64,000 nucleotides of DNA, taken from contig JAAFIK010000003.1 of assembly GCA_013298665.1 (NCBI GenBank), positions 128,641 to 192,640 of the forward strand. Reading direction: 5' to 3'. The notes under the pieces were generated by a model. It did no database searches and was not told the origin of the DNA. It saw only the letters and a list, made by a program, of their open reading frames with translations. Origin of the DNA: Chitinophagales bacterium. GTDB lineage: Bacteria; Bacteroidota; Bacteroidia; Chitinophagales; Chitinophagaceae. This document shows, piece after piece, positions 10,341-19,760 of the stretch (position 1 is the first letter of the stretch; every line of letters starts with the position of its first letter). The translations under genes were made by a program, and so were the position numbers.

Positions 10341-10718
10341 ACATATATACGGGTTTCCGGAAAAGTCAGGTTGTCACGGTAATTGATCTGTTCCGGTCAG
10401 TGAGGGCAGTTTGGCTTTTTTTGCCCGTTTTGTCATCATTGTGCCATTTTACAGGAGTATGCTGCGCTTCCCCACTCCGATTTTCTTAAGCAAATGCCTT
10501 GAAAATAAGTTGATTATACATCTGGAGTCACTAAGTTGAGACATATCAGGCCAATTTATGGACATTAAAGGCATCTTGTCTACATCTGGCGGTTAATTCC
10601 CTCAACAAGTCTGAGCAGGTCAAGGGTGGTGGACAAATCGGGCATGGCTCAAAGTGTCCTATAGTTGTCTCAGTCTTCACATGGAGATGACTTAATTTTG
10701 TATAAGATCATAAATTAT
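10341..10718. other. Intergenic region, 378 bp
   Basis: No credible gene. It holds a candidate -7 box just before the GlxA-type gene and a loose inverted pair TTGAGACA / TGTCTCA about 130 bases apart, which may be chance. I see no strong hairpin terminator after the giant genes. Confidence 0.5.
10693..10700 (+). promoter_or_regulatory. Putative -7 promoter element for glxA-type regulator
   Basis: TAATTTTG matches TANNTTTG exactly and lies 18 bases before the ATG at 10719. No good -33 box is seen at the expected distance. It lies downstream of the TTG that opens the ORF-track entry, which supports the later ATG start. Confidence 0.5.
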
Positions 10719-11648
10719 ATGCCCGGTACAAAAGTCATTTTTTTAGTTTTGCCCAATGTTCACCTGCTGGATCTTGCAGGTGTTGATCAGGTTTTCTATG
10801 AAGCCATTGAGCACCATGTTGATATTACCATTGAGTACTGTTCATTTACTGACCACCTGTACACATCAACACATCTCCCTTTTGGAAGCCTGAAACATTT
10901 CAGTGAGATTCAGGTTTCGCATGGCGACTATATTTTTATACCAGGCTCAGACGTCGCGTACCTCAATTCTGAAGAATTGGCCAAAGAAAAATCACTTTTT
11001 GAATGGGTCGTTGCCGCATATGATAAACGTGTTACCCTCTGTACCATTTGTACCGGCGCCTTCTTTTTGGCGATCACCGGATTGCTTGATGGGAAAAATT
11101 GCACCACGCACTGGAAGCGCACCGCCGAACTTCAAAGAATGTATCCAAGGCTTCGTGTTCTTGAAAACATTCTTTTTACCGAAGATGACAGGATATATAC
11201 CAGCGCAGGGGTGACCTCGGGTATTGATATGGCTTTGCATATCATCGGAAAGATTAAAGACGATTATATGGCATATAAGATTGCCCGGGAATTGGTGGTG
11301 TACAATCGTCGTCCCGGCAATCAGGCACAACAAAGTATATTCCTCAATTACCGCAACCATATCCATTCCTGTATTCACAGGGTGCAGGACTGGCTGCAGG
11401 AAAATATAGACAAGAAAGTCACCCTCTATGAACTCTCGGAAATTGCCGGTATGAGTACCAGAACACTCACCCGGGTATTTAAGCGGGAAACCTCAATATC
11501 AGTAAACGAATATATTACGCTGATCAGGAAAGAAAGGATCAATGAGCTTATGAAGAATCCTGACATTTCAAGGGTTGAGATTGCCCAGAAATGCGGATTG
11601 AAAAGTGAGCGACAGGTTACAAGGATTTTAAAGAAGGAAGCGGTTTAG
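10719..11648 (+). CDS. GlxA-family AraC-type transcriptional regulator
   Basis: About 309 residues: an N-terminal DJ-1/PfpI (class I glutamine amidotransferase-like) domain, then a C-terminal AraC/XylS double helix-turn-helix. In the first part, LVLPNVHLLDLAGVDQVF is the typical GlxA opening and LCTICTGAFFLAITGLLDGK carries the nucleophile-elbow Cys; TTHWK and SAGVTSGIDMALHII follow as in the family. The second part shows TLYELSEIAGMSTRTLTRVF and a second helix pair to the C-terminus. Start: the track begins at a TTG (10665), but MPGTKVIFLV at 10719 fits the family and follows a promoter box. Such regulators sense small metabolites through the DJ-1 domain and usually activate neighbours; the receptor gene 127 bp downstream is a plausible target (inference). 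Confidence 0.9.
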   Translation: MPGTKVIFLVLPNVHLLDLAGVDQVFYEAIEHHVDITIEYCSFTDHLYTSTHLPFGSLKHFSEIQVSHGDYIFIPGSDVAYLNSEELAKEKSLFEWVVAAYDKRVTLCTICTGAFFLAITGLLDGKNCTTHWKRTAELQRMYPRLRVLENILFTEDDRIYTSAGVTSGIDMALHIIGKIKDDYMAYKIARELVVYNRRPGNQAQQSIFLNYRNHIHSCIHRVQDWLQENIDKKVTLYELSEIAGMSTRTLTRVFKRETSISVNEYITLIRKERINELMKNPDISRVEIAQKCGLKSERQVTRILKKEAV

Positions 11649-11775
11649 TCACATCCTTACTCTGCCCTGCTAATACCGATGCCAGCAATCATGCCACACA
11701 GGTTTCGCATGTAAAAAAATACCTGTATTGAATACTTGATGATATTATCAAAACATTGCTCTTAAACAAGGTATT

Positions 11776-14190
11776 ATGGAAAAGTCACTACAAACAATAC
11801 TTACTAAAAAACTGCCCGTCATACTGCTGCTGGTACTGATGGCAATGGCTGGTCAGTCGCAGAACCTGACCCTGACGGGAAAAATCACCGGAAATAAAGA
11901 CAGCCTGCTCGGTGGTGAGGTGCTGATCCTGGATGTCAAAGACGCAAAACTGATTAAAGTAAGCCCTTTTGTAAATGGGGTATTGCATGTTCCGGGTATT
12001 CATGTCACCAATTTTGTGCTTAAAATTGCCGCCCATGGTTATCCCGACACTTCCATAACGGTAAACATTACCCAGCAAACGGCAGATTATGACATCGGGG
12101 CTATCCGTTTGGCACATTTCAACAACCTGAGTGGCGTAACCGTATTCGCCCGGACGCCTATCTCGAAAAAGTCGGATGAAGGAACCATTCTTAACGTAGA
12201 AAATACCGTTCTGGCCTCAAGTTCTAATACTAACGAACTCCTCACGCGTTCGCCGGGTGTTGTGGCAAGCGGTAATACCCTTCAGATTTTTGGTAAGGGC
12301 GAGGCACTGATTTACCTGAATGGTAAACAGATATTGTACGAAAGGATTGCTTCGATCCCGGTAAATCTCGTCAAGCAGGTAGAGATCATCACCAATCCCT
12401 CCGCCAAATACGATGCTAAGGGCCGTGCAGTAATCAATATCATCACCAAAAAATCGACTGAAGAGGGCTGGAAGGCAGTTATTACGCAACACTTTACCGC
12501 AGCCAGGCATTTTATGAGTACTTCCGCTGTCAATCTTTCTTATGCTAAAAAGAAATTATCACTTTCGGGAGACCTCAGCGTACTCACGGGTACCGACTGG
12601 TTTAATAATACCATCAGTTCTTCGGCCAATTACAGTGGGGATGTGTATACGAACTACAATTATTATGAGGCCAATACCAAACAACCGCATATTGCCAATT
12701 ACAAGTTGGGTATGGGGTACGAAATCAATAAAAAATCGGATATCTCGATTCAGTATGATGGCCTGGATGGGTTAAAGAGATCAGGCATGTCCACAAGCGC
12801 GAGGATCGTGGTACCCAACAGCCCTGCTACTTTTATCTCTACATTCAATGATGGCTCCACCCGCAATTCAAATAATTCCATCAACGCCAACTACAACCGG
12901 AAACTGGACGCAGCAGGAAGTACCCTGTTTATTGGCGGGCAATACAATAAATTCAAAACAAGGGTGTATGACCAGATTGCCGAAGATGTTGCCAAAGGCG
13001 GAAGTGCCCGTAAAGCTTACCGCGTAAACGATGGCCGCAACAGCATTGACCTCTTTACCATGCAGTTTGATGTGGTGAAGAAGCTGAAGAATGCCCGCCG
13101 GATTGAGATCGGTGGTAAGTATTCCAGTGTGGTGAATGACGGTTCGGTGATCTTCAAATCAAAGAAAGACCTGAACGATGAACTGACGGCATTCCCCGAA
13201 CTGTCGAATAGTTTTCTCTACCAGGAAAGAATACCGGCTGCATACTTCCAGTTTGCCGACAATAGCCGTTCCAAACTGAGTTTCTCCTTTGGTGCACGTG
13301 CTGAAATGTCGATTGTAAAAGGTACTTCCCGCAAACTGAATAAAGTGGTATTGGATAGCAATTATGTTAATCTCTTCCCGAACGCGAAAGTGTCTTATAC
13401 CATAAACCCTGACTGGTCTGTTGCTGCCAGTTACTCCCGTCGCATCAACCGCCCGCAGTACCAGAGCATTGATCCATTTGTATGGTACCAGGATTCACTC
13501 ACTTCATTCCAGGGTAATACACGATTAACACCTGAATTGGTTAATTCAATAGAGGCCTTGCTTACCTTCAAATCCTTCGGACTGAAACTGGGTTATGCTT
13601 TTTCCAAAAATGTACTGCGTGCGGTATTGGTAACGGGTAATACGGGTCCGAACAGTTTTATCTTCACGATAGACAACCTGCGCAGGTTTAAACAATACAG
13701 TGCCACACTGGAGTTCCCCTACGACACTAAGTACTGGAGTTCCTACAACATGATCAGTTACAACCTGAATCAGTTCTACGATGACCGTCCTCAGTACAAA
13801 ATGAGTATGCCCGTTACACCTATGTGGTACATCTACCTGTACCAGCAGTTTAAGATTCCGAAGTGGTTTAACATCGACCTGACTGCCGAGTATACCTCTT
13901 CGCAAAGTGATGCGATCACATCGCGTCACCCGCTCTATCAGGTAACAACCGGATTGTCAAGATCATTTATGAATAATAAACTGACCCTCCGCTTCCTGTT
14001 CAATGATATGCTCAGGACGCAGCGCTGGTGGGGAGAAAGGGCTTTCGGAAATATCTATGCTACATACGATCAACGTTTTAACACACACTATGCCAGACTC
14101 ACGGCTACCTATCGGTTCGGCAAACTGAAAAAAAGCAACTACAAAAACAAATCGGTTAACGACGACCAGTTTAACAGGATCAAGCGTTAA
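11776..14190 (+). CDS. Outer-membrane beta-barrel receptor, TonB-dependent-receptor-like
   Basis: 804 residues. A signal peptide (KKLPVILLLVLMAMAGQSQ) is followed by a carboxypeptidase-regulatory-like beta-sandwich (LTLTGKITGNKDSLLGGEVL), then a plug-like domain (NELLTRSPGVVASGNTLQIF, GEALIYLNGKQI, VEIITNPSAKYDAKGRAVINI), then a long 'outer membrane protein beta-barrel family' barrel ending GKLKKSNYKNKSVNDDQFNRIKR. The plug motif with NPSAKYDA is typical of the Bacteroidota receptor group related to TonB-dependent receptors that lacks a SusD partner, and none is present here. The ligand is unknown. It is downstream of the GlxA-type regulator on the same strand and probably separately promoted. 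The C-terminus extends past the usual terminal aromatic residue with a basic tail. Confidence 0.88.
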   Translation: MEKSLQTILTKKLPVILLLVLMAMAGQSQNLTLTGKITGNKDSLLGGEVLILDVKDAKLIKVSPFVNGVLHVPGIHVTNFVLKIAAHGYPDTSITVNITQQTADYDIGAIRLAHFNNLSGVTVFARTPISKKSDEGTILNVENTVLASSSNTNELLTRSPGVVASGNTLQIFGKGEALIYLNGKQILYERIASIPVNLVKQVEIITNPSAKYDAKGRAVINIITKKSTEEGWKAVITQHFTAARHFMSTSAVNLSYAKKKLSLSGDLSVLTGTDWFNNTISSSANYSGDVYTNYNYYEANTKQPHIANYKLGMGYEINKKSDISIQYDGLDGLKRSGMSTSARIVVPNSPATFISTFNDGSTRNSNNSINANYNRKLDAAGSTLFIGGQYNKFKTRVYDQIAEDVAKGGSARKAYRVNDGRNSIDLFTMQFDVVKKLKNARRIEIGGKYSSVVNDGSVIFKSKKDLNDELTAFPELSNSFLYQERIPAAYFQFADNSRSKLSFSFGARAEMSIVKGTSRKLNKVVLDSNYVNLFPNAKVSYTINPDWSVAASYSRRINRPQYQSIDPFVWYQDSLTSFQGNTRLTPELVNSIEALLTFKSFGLKLGYAFSKNVLRAVLVTGNTGPNSFIFTIDNLRRFKQYSATLEFPYDTKYWSSYNMISYNLNQFYDDRPQYKMSMPVTPMWYIYLYQQFKIPKWFNIDLTAEYTSSQSDAITSRHPLYQVTTGLSRSFMNNKLTLRFLFNDMLRTQRWWGERAFGNIYATYDQRFNTHYARLTATYRFGKLKKSNYKNKSVNDDQFNRIKR

Positions 14191-14228
14191 ATGATTTGTA
14201 TGGCTAAACCAATTGAAGAGGACCTGGT

Positions 14229-14337
14229 TGTCCGGTAAAAGAAGCGAAACCATTTTGAAAAACATTGCCTGGTGGGTATAGTACATATTAGTGGCCAGAC
14301 TGAATTGTACTTACTACTGAATTTCTTTTACCGGACA
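14229..14337. repeat. 15-bp perfect inverted repeat bounding 109 bp
   Basis: TGTCCGGTAAAAGAA at 14229-14243 and its exact reverse complement TTCTTTTACCGGACA at 14323-14337, separated by 79 bp. The spacer shows no further strong pairing and there is no clear flanking target duplication. It could be a small non-autonomous element or a long-range hairpin after the receptor gene. Confidence 0.65.
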
Positions 14338-14751
14338 TTTTTCATGTTGGTAATGCAACAGGAGATGACCACAATATCCACAATAACCCCAGCAAACAGG
14401 GTTGTTTTGAAAAAGATGAGGTCGTTGCTAATACTAACCGGAAAATAGTATGTTTTACACCTGACGCAGATTTTGCTGATCTGGTGGCTATTCCCAAAAG
14501 GGATAACCGCCAGGTAAACAAAATGCGCATAACCAACGGTATTTGTGCAGTATGTAAGTACCACTGCATGGATCAACCTTTTGACGAGCACGCAGAACCA
14601 CCCGTCGCATTCCTACACACCCCTTTCTTTGGCGGAGGGGGGACACTTGGCCGTAATGCTACCTTTTTTCGGACATAGTCGCTGCTTAGCAGGGCTGTGT
14701 CTTTTTTTTGTCCATAGCTGATGTCCGGCCTTCTTTCTTTTCCATTCCCCT

Positions 14752-14783
14752 TTTGGTTATGTCAGAAATACTTCCTACCTTTG
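14752..14783 (+). promoter_or_regulatory. Promoter for fusA
   Basis: TTTG at 14752-14755, a 20-base spacer and TACCTTTG at 14776-14783, an exact match to the Bacteroidota -33/-7 consensus. The predicted start of transcription near 14788 leaves an unusually long leader of about 225 bases before the ATG at 15016. Confidence 0.7.
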
Positions 14784-15015
14784 CGCCGCCAAAAGGCTGG
14801 TTTTATGGATGGGTACAAGTAAAGTACAGACCAGGTGAATTTGGCAGACTATGAGAGTTTAATACAACATATCATTCACTCCCACTCCCGGGAGCAAGGC
14901 AGACATGCCGGGTAATGGTTATGATTTTATCGCTGCACACATATATTCACCAGCAGAAAGACATAACCGCAATAAAAGAATCACAGTTTCAATTTATCAT
15001 TTTTAACTCAATACA

Positions 15016-17169
15016 ATGGCAGATTTACGTTATCAACGGAACTTCGGTATTGCTGCGCACATTGATGCGGGCAAGACCACCACTACAGAGCGTATCCTGT
15101 ATTACACCGGTGTAAACCATAAGATCGGTGAAGTACACGATGGCGCTGCAACGATGGACTGGATGGCACAGGAACAGGAAAGGGGTATCACCATTACTTC
15201 TGCTGCCACTACCTGTTTCTGGAACTTCCCAACGGTGCAGGGGGCTAAAACTCCTGAAACCAAACAATACAAATTCAACATCATTGATACACCCGGTCAC
15301 GTGGACTTTACTGTAGAGGTAGAGCGCTCACTCCGTGTATTGGATGGGTTACTGGCATTGTTCTGCGCAGTGTCGGGTGTAGAACCCCAGTCTGAAACCG
15401 TTTGGCGGCAGGCCAACCGTTACAAGGTACCGCGTATCGGTTTTGTAAACAAAATGGATCGTGCCGGTGCCGACTTCCTGAATGTGGTAAAGCAGGTGAA
15501 GGAAATGCTGGGTGCCAAAGCTGTACCCCTGCAGTTGCCGATCGGTGCTGAAGACGGATTTAAGGGTGTGGTAGACCTGATCAAAATGGAAGGGATGGTT
15601 TGGGACGATGCTACACAAGGGATGACGTATAAAGTGGTACCCATTCCTGAAGATATGATCGATGAGGTAAACGAATGGCGCCAGCACCTGATTGAAGCCG
15701 TAGCGGATTATGATGATAAGCTCCTGGAAAAATTCTTTGATGATCCCAATACGATCACCGAAGCTGAAATCCACGAAGCCATCCGCAAAGCAACCATTGA
15801 TATCTCTATCATTCCGATGATGTGCGGTTCTTCATTCAAGAATAAGGGTGTACAGACTGCATTGGATGCAATCGTACGCTACCTGCCCGGTCCGATGGAT
15901 ATTGAAGCCATCAAAGGCACGAATCCTGATACAGGCGAAGAAATTCTCCGTCATTGTGATCCAAAGGAGCCATTCAGTGCCCTGGCTTTCAAAATCATGA
16001 CCGATCCATTTGTGGGACGTTTGGCGTTCTTCCGGGCGTACAGCGGCCGTCTGGATTCCGGTAGTTATGTACTCAATACCCGTACGGGCAAAAATGAGCG
16101 CATCAGCCGTATCATGCAGATGCATGCCAACAAGCAAAACCCGGTTGATTATATTGAAGCAGGCGATATCGGCGCGGCAGTTGGGTTTAAGGACATCAAG
16201 ACCGGCGATACCCTGTGTAATGAAAACAGCCCCATCGTGCTTGAAGCGATGACCTTCCCTGAGCCGGTGATCAGCGTGGCTATTGAGCCTAAAACACAGG
16301 CCGATGTTGATAAAATGGGTATGGCGATTGCCAAACTGGTGGAAGAAGATCCTACACTGCGGGTAAAGACCGATGAAGAAACCGGTCAGACTATCCTTAG
16401 TGGTATGGGTGAATTACATCTGGAGATCATCATCGACAGGATGAAGCGTGAGTTTAAAGTAGAGATCAACCAGGGTGCACCTCAGGTGGCCTATAAAGAA
16501 GCTTTCCAGGCAAATGTTGAGCACCGTGAAACGCTGAAAAAGCAAACCGGTGGTCGTGGTAAATTCGCTGATATCGTGTTCGAAATCGGGCCGGTGGATG
16601 AAGAATGGCAAAAAGAAAACCCAGATAAGAATTACCAGTTTGTCAATGACCTGTTTGGTGGCAGCATTCCCCGCGAATTTGTGGCACCGATGCAGAAAGG
16701 TTTTGAGTCGGCCATGTCAACGGGTGTTCTGGCAGCCTATCCGATGGAGAGTATGAAAATACGTGTATATGATGGTAGCTTCCATGCTGTGGATAGTGAC
16801 GGTATGAGTTTTGAACTTTGTGCGAAAGCGGGCTTCCGTAACGCCGGTAAAAAAGCGAAACCGGCATTACTCGAACCCATCATGAAGGTAGAGGTAATTA
16901 CCCCCGATCAATACATGGGTGATGTTACCGGTGACCTGAACCGCCGTCGTGGTATGCTGGAAGGTATGGACAGCAAAGCTGGTTTGCAGGTGATCAAAGC
17001 AAAAGTACCTTTGAGCGAAATGTTTGGTTATGTAACCCAATTGCGTTCGCTGTCATCCGGCCGTGCCTCATCAACCATGGAGTTCAGCCATTACAGCCCT
17101 GCGCCCAATAACATCGCAGAGGAAGTGATTGCCAAACAGAAGGGAAAGATTAAAGTGGAAGAAGAATAA
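15016..17169 (+). CDS. fusA: Elongation factor G
   Basis: 717 residues, the normal length for EF-G, the GTPase that drives translocation and, with RRF, ribosome recycling in the cytoplasm. All G-domain motifs are present: [16 protein letters not shown] (G1), RGITITSAA (switch I region), [15 protein letters not shown] (G3), [10 protein letters not shown] (G4). [18 protein letters not shown] marks domain III/IV, and the C-terminal domain V reads [21 protein letters not shown] short Bacteroidota-type insertion ([16 protein letters not shown]) sits before G3. It stands alone, with its own promoter, long leader and terminator, rather than inside an rpsL-rpsG-fusA-rpsJ operon. It could be the only copy in a relocated position or a second paralogue; its sequence looks like a canonical EF-G. 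Confidence 0.97.
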   Translation: MADLRYQRNFGIAAHIDAGKTTTTERILYYTGVNHKIGEVHDGAATMDWMAQEQERGITITSAATTCFWNFPTVQGAKTPETKQYKFNIIDTPGHVDFTVEVERSLRVLDGLLALFCAVSGVEPQSETVWRQANRYKVPRIGFVNKMDRAGADFLNVVKQVKEMLGAKAVPLQLPIGAEDGFKGVVDLIKMEGMVWDDATQGMTYKVVPIPEDMIDEVNEWRQHLIEAVADYDDKLLEKFFDDPNTITEAEIHEAIRKATIDISIIPMMCGSSFKNKGVQTALDAIVRYLPGPMDIEAIKGTNPDTGEEILRHCDPKEPFSALAFKIMTDPFVGRLAFFRAYSGRLDSGSYVLNTRTGKNERISRIMQMHANKQNPVDYIEAGDIGAAVGFKDIKTGDTLCNENSPIVLEAMTFPEPVISVAIEPKTQADVDKMGMAIAKLVEEDPTLRVKTDEETGQTILSGMGELHLEIIIDRMKREFKVEINQGAPQVAYKEAFQANVEHRETLKKQTGGRGKFADIVFEIGPVDEEWQKENPDKNYQFVNDLFGGSIPREFVAPMQKGFESAMSTGVLAAYPMESMKIRVYDGSFHAVDSDGMSFELCAKAGFRNAGKKAKPALLEPIMKVEVITPDQYMGDVTGDLNRRRGMLEGMDSKAGLQVIKAKVPLSEMFGYVTQLRSLSSGRASSTMEFSHYSPAPNNIAEEVIAKQKGKIKVEEE

Positions 17170-17190
17170 GCATGTGTATGCTTTAAACAT

Positions 17191-17225
17191 AAAAGCCCCG
17201 CTCGAAAGAACGGGGCTTTTTTTAT
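17191..17225 (+). terminator. Rho-independent terminator after fusA
   Basis: AAAAGCCCCG, a 10-base loop, CGGGGCTTTT, then further T's. A perfect 10-bp stem 21 bases after the fusA stop; it can also serve the converging gene that ends at 17253. Confidence 0.9.
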
Positions 17226-17252
17226 TGTACCGGGAAACCCAGAACACTGAAC

Positions 17253-18218
17253 CTAATCTGGCGCGCGCGTAATTACAATGACGGCGTGCTTTTCAAAGCC
17301 TGCACGCAGACGGGCCTCATAACGTTTGTTGTCGTAGGTGATCACCATTAAGGCCGTATTGGGTGGTATGCTGCCCAGGTTTTCGGCCTGCATGATGATT
17401 TCGGTAATGCCATCCGGGCTGTTTAAGTTGATGTCGAAATGAAGTCCCTTATCCGTTAGCCGTTCTTTGACCAGCACCGGTTTTTTGTTGACGAATATGG
17501 TGACGGTATCATCATCCACGATTGCATTGTCGTAAAGAACGATATGTGCCAGTGAATCTTTTATTGTAAGGATATGCTGGATATCCTGTTTTCGATTGGC
17601 AAGCGTTTTGTCTTCGACTGCTTCTGCTGCCGGCGCGGGTTCGGTTATTGCCGGCGCGGGATCAGTTATTGCCGGCGCCAGCGTATCCGGATCAGTATCG
17701 GGTTTACGCATTTTCTGAAAAAAACTGGTGAGTTTCACGCCCAAAAACTGTTCGGGACTGTATTCGGGATCTTTTACTTTCTGGAGAACCACTACCAGGT
17801 CTTCACCAGGAAAGCAACTGGTATCTGCGTCAATACCCATGCCCGACCACTTACCGGCCAGATACTGGGTACGACCAACTTTGTACCATTGGAGGGTGTA
17901 TATTTTTGAACAGGGAAAAAAATCGCGTGGCAGGAGATAAATGGGCGTACCCGTTTCACTGAGTTCGAGGGTTTTGTCTTTTTTGTTCCGGCGACCCTCC
18001 GCACGGAAGAGTACAAAGCGCGCGCTGTCTTTAAAAACAAATGTACTGCCCCATACCGACCGGCCAGACTGGTAGAGTTGTACATCAAGACTTTCAACAC
18101 CATGGCCTATACTGCTGCTGCGGCTGATTTTACCACTCCAGATACCCTCAACACGCTGTGCTGATGCCGTGGACAGGCAAATCACCGTGATGAACAGGCA
18201 TTGCAGAAAGTGCAGCAT
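17253..18218 (-). CDS. Secreted protein of unknown function (321 aa)
   Basis: A signal peptide (MLHFLQCLFITVICLSTASA) precedes a lipocalin-like beta region of about 140 residues (VEGIWSGKISRSSSIGHG, LAGKWSGMGIDADTSCF), typical of proteins built around a W-x-G-x-ISR start. A low-complexity Pro/Ala/Thr linker with a short duplicated unit (ITDPAPAITEPAPA) follows, then a second beta-rich domain of about 110 residues (DSLAHIVLYDNAIVDDDTVTIFVNKKPV) resembling the extracellular C-terminal modules often found in Bacteroidota. The two-domain exported architecture is clear; the function is not. Transcribed toward fusA. I see no lipobox, so it is probably periplasmic or extracellular. Confidence 0.75.
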   Translation of the reverse strand: MLHFLQCLFITVICLSTASAQRVEGIWSGKISRSSSIGHGVESLDVQLYQSGRSVWGSTFVFKDSARFVLFRAEGRRNKKDKTLELSETGTPIYLLPRDFFPCSKIYTLQWYKVGRTQYLAGKWSGMGIDADTSCFPGEDLVVVLQKVKDPEYSPEQFLGVKLTSFFQKMRKPDTDPDTLAPAITDPAPAITEPAPAAEAVEDKTLANRKQDIQHILTIKDSLAHIVLYDNAIVDDDTVTIFVNKKPVLVKERLTDKGLHFDINLNSPDGITEIIMQAENLGSIPPNTALMVITYDNKRYEARLRAGFEKHAVIVITRAPD

Positions 18219-18352
18219 AGCGGTATACTATTTTGTTATCGCATTATAAATATAAACCAAAAACTGGTGATATAGAACGTTGCTGCGGATGATTGTAAGT
18301 TTTAACAATTCAATGAAGATTTATGTTGCCTGCCTATGGTACAACCACCCGC

Positions 18353-18388
18353 AAAAAGCCGCCTGTATTGTACAGACGGCTTTTGTTT
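18353..18388. terminator. Bidirectional hairpin terminator
   Basis: AAAAGCCG and CGGCTTTT (18354-18361 / 18377-18384) with inner pairing CTGTA / TACAG around a TTG loop; T-rich on both strands. It follows the DM13 gene (minus strand) and lies upstream of the gene starting at 18218. Confidence 0.8.
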
Positions 18389-18419
18389 TAACACCATATC
18401 CGAACCATATAATCATTGC

Positions 18420-18854
18420 TTACTGAAGTACTGCGTGGCCAAACAGCACTGAAAAATCTTCACACCAGATCAATACCCGGTTGTTGGTACTGTAATTAAT
18501 GGCCGGGGTCAGTTCATAAGAAAAATTACCGGATACCGCGCGTAAGGTACCCACCTGTACATAAGATGATGCACTATTGTTGGGGGATAGCCATACCCGA
18601 AGATCGGGGCCATTATCGGTTTTGAAATTCTCAAAGACGAGGAATTTTTTACCCATACCATCCTGGGTTACTTTTACAGTACCGCTGGTGTTGTGTACAT
18701 TACTTACAAAACTCCCACTTGCAAGAACAGTCCCCATGGGTACTACCTCCACCACATTAACAGGGGTGTTGTTTTCCTTTTTGCAGGCGGGGAGCAGAAA
18801 AGTTACTACAGCCACAGCGAGAAAGGTATTGGCAATTGTGCGTATGGATTGCAT
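18420..18854 (-). CDS. DM13-domain lipoprotein
   Basis: 144 residues. The N-terminus MQSIRTIANTFLAVAVVTFLLPACKK is a lipoprotein signal with a C-K-K start, so it should be lipid-anchored, probably at the cell surface given the basic +2/+3 residues. The rest fits the DM13 fold: GSFVSNVHNTSGTVKVTQDG, FENFKTDNGPDLRVWLS, and RVLIWCEDFSVLFGHAVLQ, including the conserved 'GPDL' and the near-terminal W-C pair. DM13 domains are thought to act in extracellular electron or redox transfer, with the Cys possibly redox-active; the actual role here is unknown. It follows the cyclophilin gene on the same strand with a 104-bp gap. Confidence 0.85.
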   Translation of the reverse strand: MQSIRTIANTFLAVAVVTFLLPACKKENNTPVNVVEVVPMGTVLASGSFVSNVHNTSGTVKVTQDGMGKKFLVFENFKTDNGPDLRVWLSPNNSASSYVQVGTLRAVSGNFSYELTPAINYSTNNRVLIWCEDFSVLFGHAVLQ

Positions 18855-18958
18855 CGGCTTTTATTTTTAAATGGTTTTATTCAGTTACGAGATAATAACG
18901 CCAATGGTTTTACCTGAATACCAGCCGATGTGTGACGCCGGGTGGTTACCCACTTGTA

Positions 18959-19543
18959 TCAGCGGTTGCGGATCTTAATGGCACTGATGCTTATCGGGGG
19001 AGAAAATGTTTCACCATTGGCAGGCTCAAGTTGCAACTTGCGTATAATAGTCATGCCTTTGAAAACCTTGCCAAATGCGGCAAAGCCCTCTTTGTCGCCA
19101 TTGTAAGCATTACCATAATCAAACTGGGTCTGGTCGCCGATACAGATAAAGAACTCCGTATTGGCTGAGCCAACCGTGGTACGTGCGAGGGAAATGGTGC
19201 CATCGGTATGACTGAGGCCGGTTTGCCGGGTAGACTCGTGCGGGATACCCGGAACGGTGAGGCTATTGCCTGTAAACATGCCCCCCTGTATGAGTCCGGT
19301 ATTGGAGCCGGGGGTAAGGCCTTCCAGCAGCAATACCCGGTAAAATGCCGCCCTGGTATAAAAGCCCGAATCAATATATGACAGGAAAGCGGCTACTGTT
19401 TTGGGTGCTTTTGCAGGAAAGAGTTCTACTTCAATATCCCCGGCACTTGTTTCAATAATAATGTGGGGATTGGGGTATTGGGGCTGGCTGCATCCCACGA
19501 TGGTGAGGAAGGCTATGGCGATAATGTTTAAGCGTTTATACAT
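18959..19543 (-). CDS. Cyclophilin-type peptidyl-prolyl isomerase, lipoprotein
   Basis: About 194 residues. I start it at MYKRLNIIAIAFLTIVGCSQ (19543), a lipoprotein signal; the track's longer N-terminus is translation of an intergenic 21-bp repeat. The cyclophilin domain opens IIETSAGDIEVELFPAKAPK and shows FYRVLLLEGLTPGSN, IQGGMFTGNS, GTISLARTTVGSANTEFFI and FGKVFKGMTIIRKLQ. The active-site Arg (in FYRV) and the QGG segment are kept, but a loop between them is longer than in the E. coli enzymes. It probably assists folding of envelope proteins in the periplasm. Divergent from the large surface protein gene at 19761. Confidence 0.9.
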   Translation of the reverse strand: MYKRLNIIAIAFLTIVGCSQPQYPNPHIIIETSAGDIEVELFPAKAPKTVAAFLSYIDSGFYTRAAFYRVLLLEGLTPGSNTGLIQGGMFTGNSLTVPGIPHESTRQTGLSHTDGTISLARTTVGSANTEFFICIGDQTQFDYGNAYNGDKEGFAAFGKVFKGMTIIRKLQLEPANGETFSPPISISAIKIRNR

Positions 19544-19600
19544 ATCGCAATTTACGTCAAACCATGGTAAAACCAGATTGGAGATTGTTGCGGTTACAGG

Positions 19601-19663
19601 CAACATTGTCATTGTCATGTGTAACATTGCTGCCGTCATGCGCAACATTACCATTGTACTGTG
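19601..19663. repeat. Three degenerate 21-bp tandem repeats
   Basis: Units at 19601-19621, 19622-19642 and 19643-19663 share the pattern YAACATT followed by pyrimidine-rich bases and a TG-rich end. They lie between the divergent cyclophilin and FG-GAP genes, 58 bp from the first start and 97 bp from the second, so they may be a protein-binding array. Confidence 0.6.
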
Positions 19664-19760
19664 CAATTGCCGCCGGAATACACCTATTATGGATTATTGT
19701 GTAATTTCGTTACCGGTTTCATCAACTGCATGACCACTTAAATCCAGTAAATCGCCCGTT

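Larger units (their letters stand above)
14191..15015. other. Intergenic region, 825 bp, with repeated TGTCCGG motifs and the fusA leader
   Basis: No gene I can support. Two short opposed ORFs (14328-14591 minus, 14484-14678 plus) lack recognisable features. The stretch contains a 15-bp inverted repeat, a second CGGACAT / ATGTCCG pair (14670 and 14721), the fusA promoter, and a leader of roughly 225 bases before fusA. It may be the remains of a small mobile element. Confidence 0.5.

Noticed and set aside
10534-10673. TTGAGACA / TGTCTCA pair upstream of the GlxA-type gene as an operator
   Set aside because: Only seven bases, arms about 130 bases apart; could be chance.
14328-14678. Short ORFs in the gap before fusA (87 aa minus, 64 aa plus)
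   Set aside because: No recognisable motif, overlapping on opposite strands, one runs into an inverted repeat.
14820-14930. Possible tRNA or riboswitch in the fusA leader
   Set aside because: I could not fit a cloverleaf or any known riboswitch core by eye.
19544-19666. Upstream extension of the cyclophilin ORF (MHSTMVMLRM...)
   Set aside because: The extension is translation of a 21-bp intergenic repeat; the lipoprotein signal at 19543 is the natural start.
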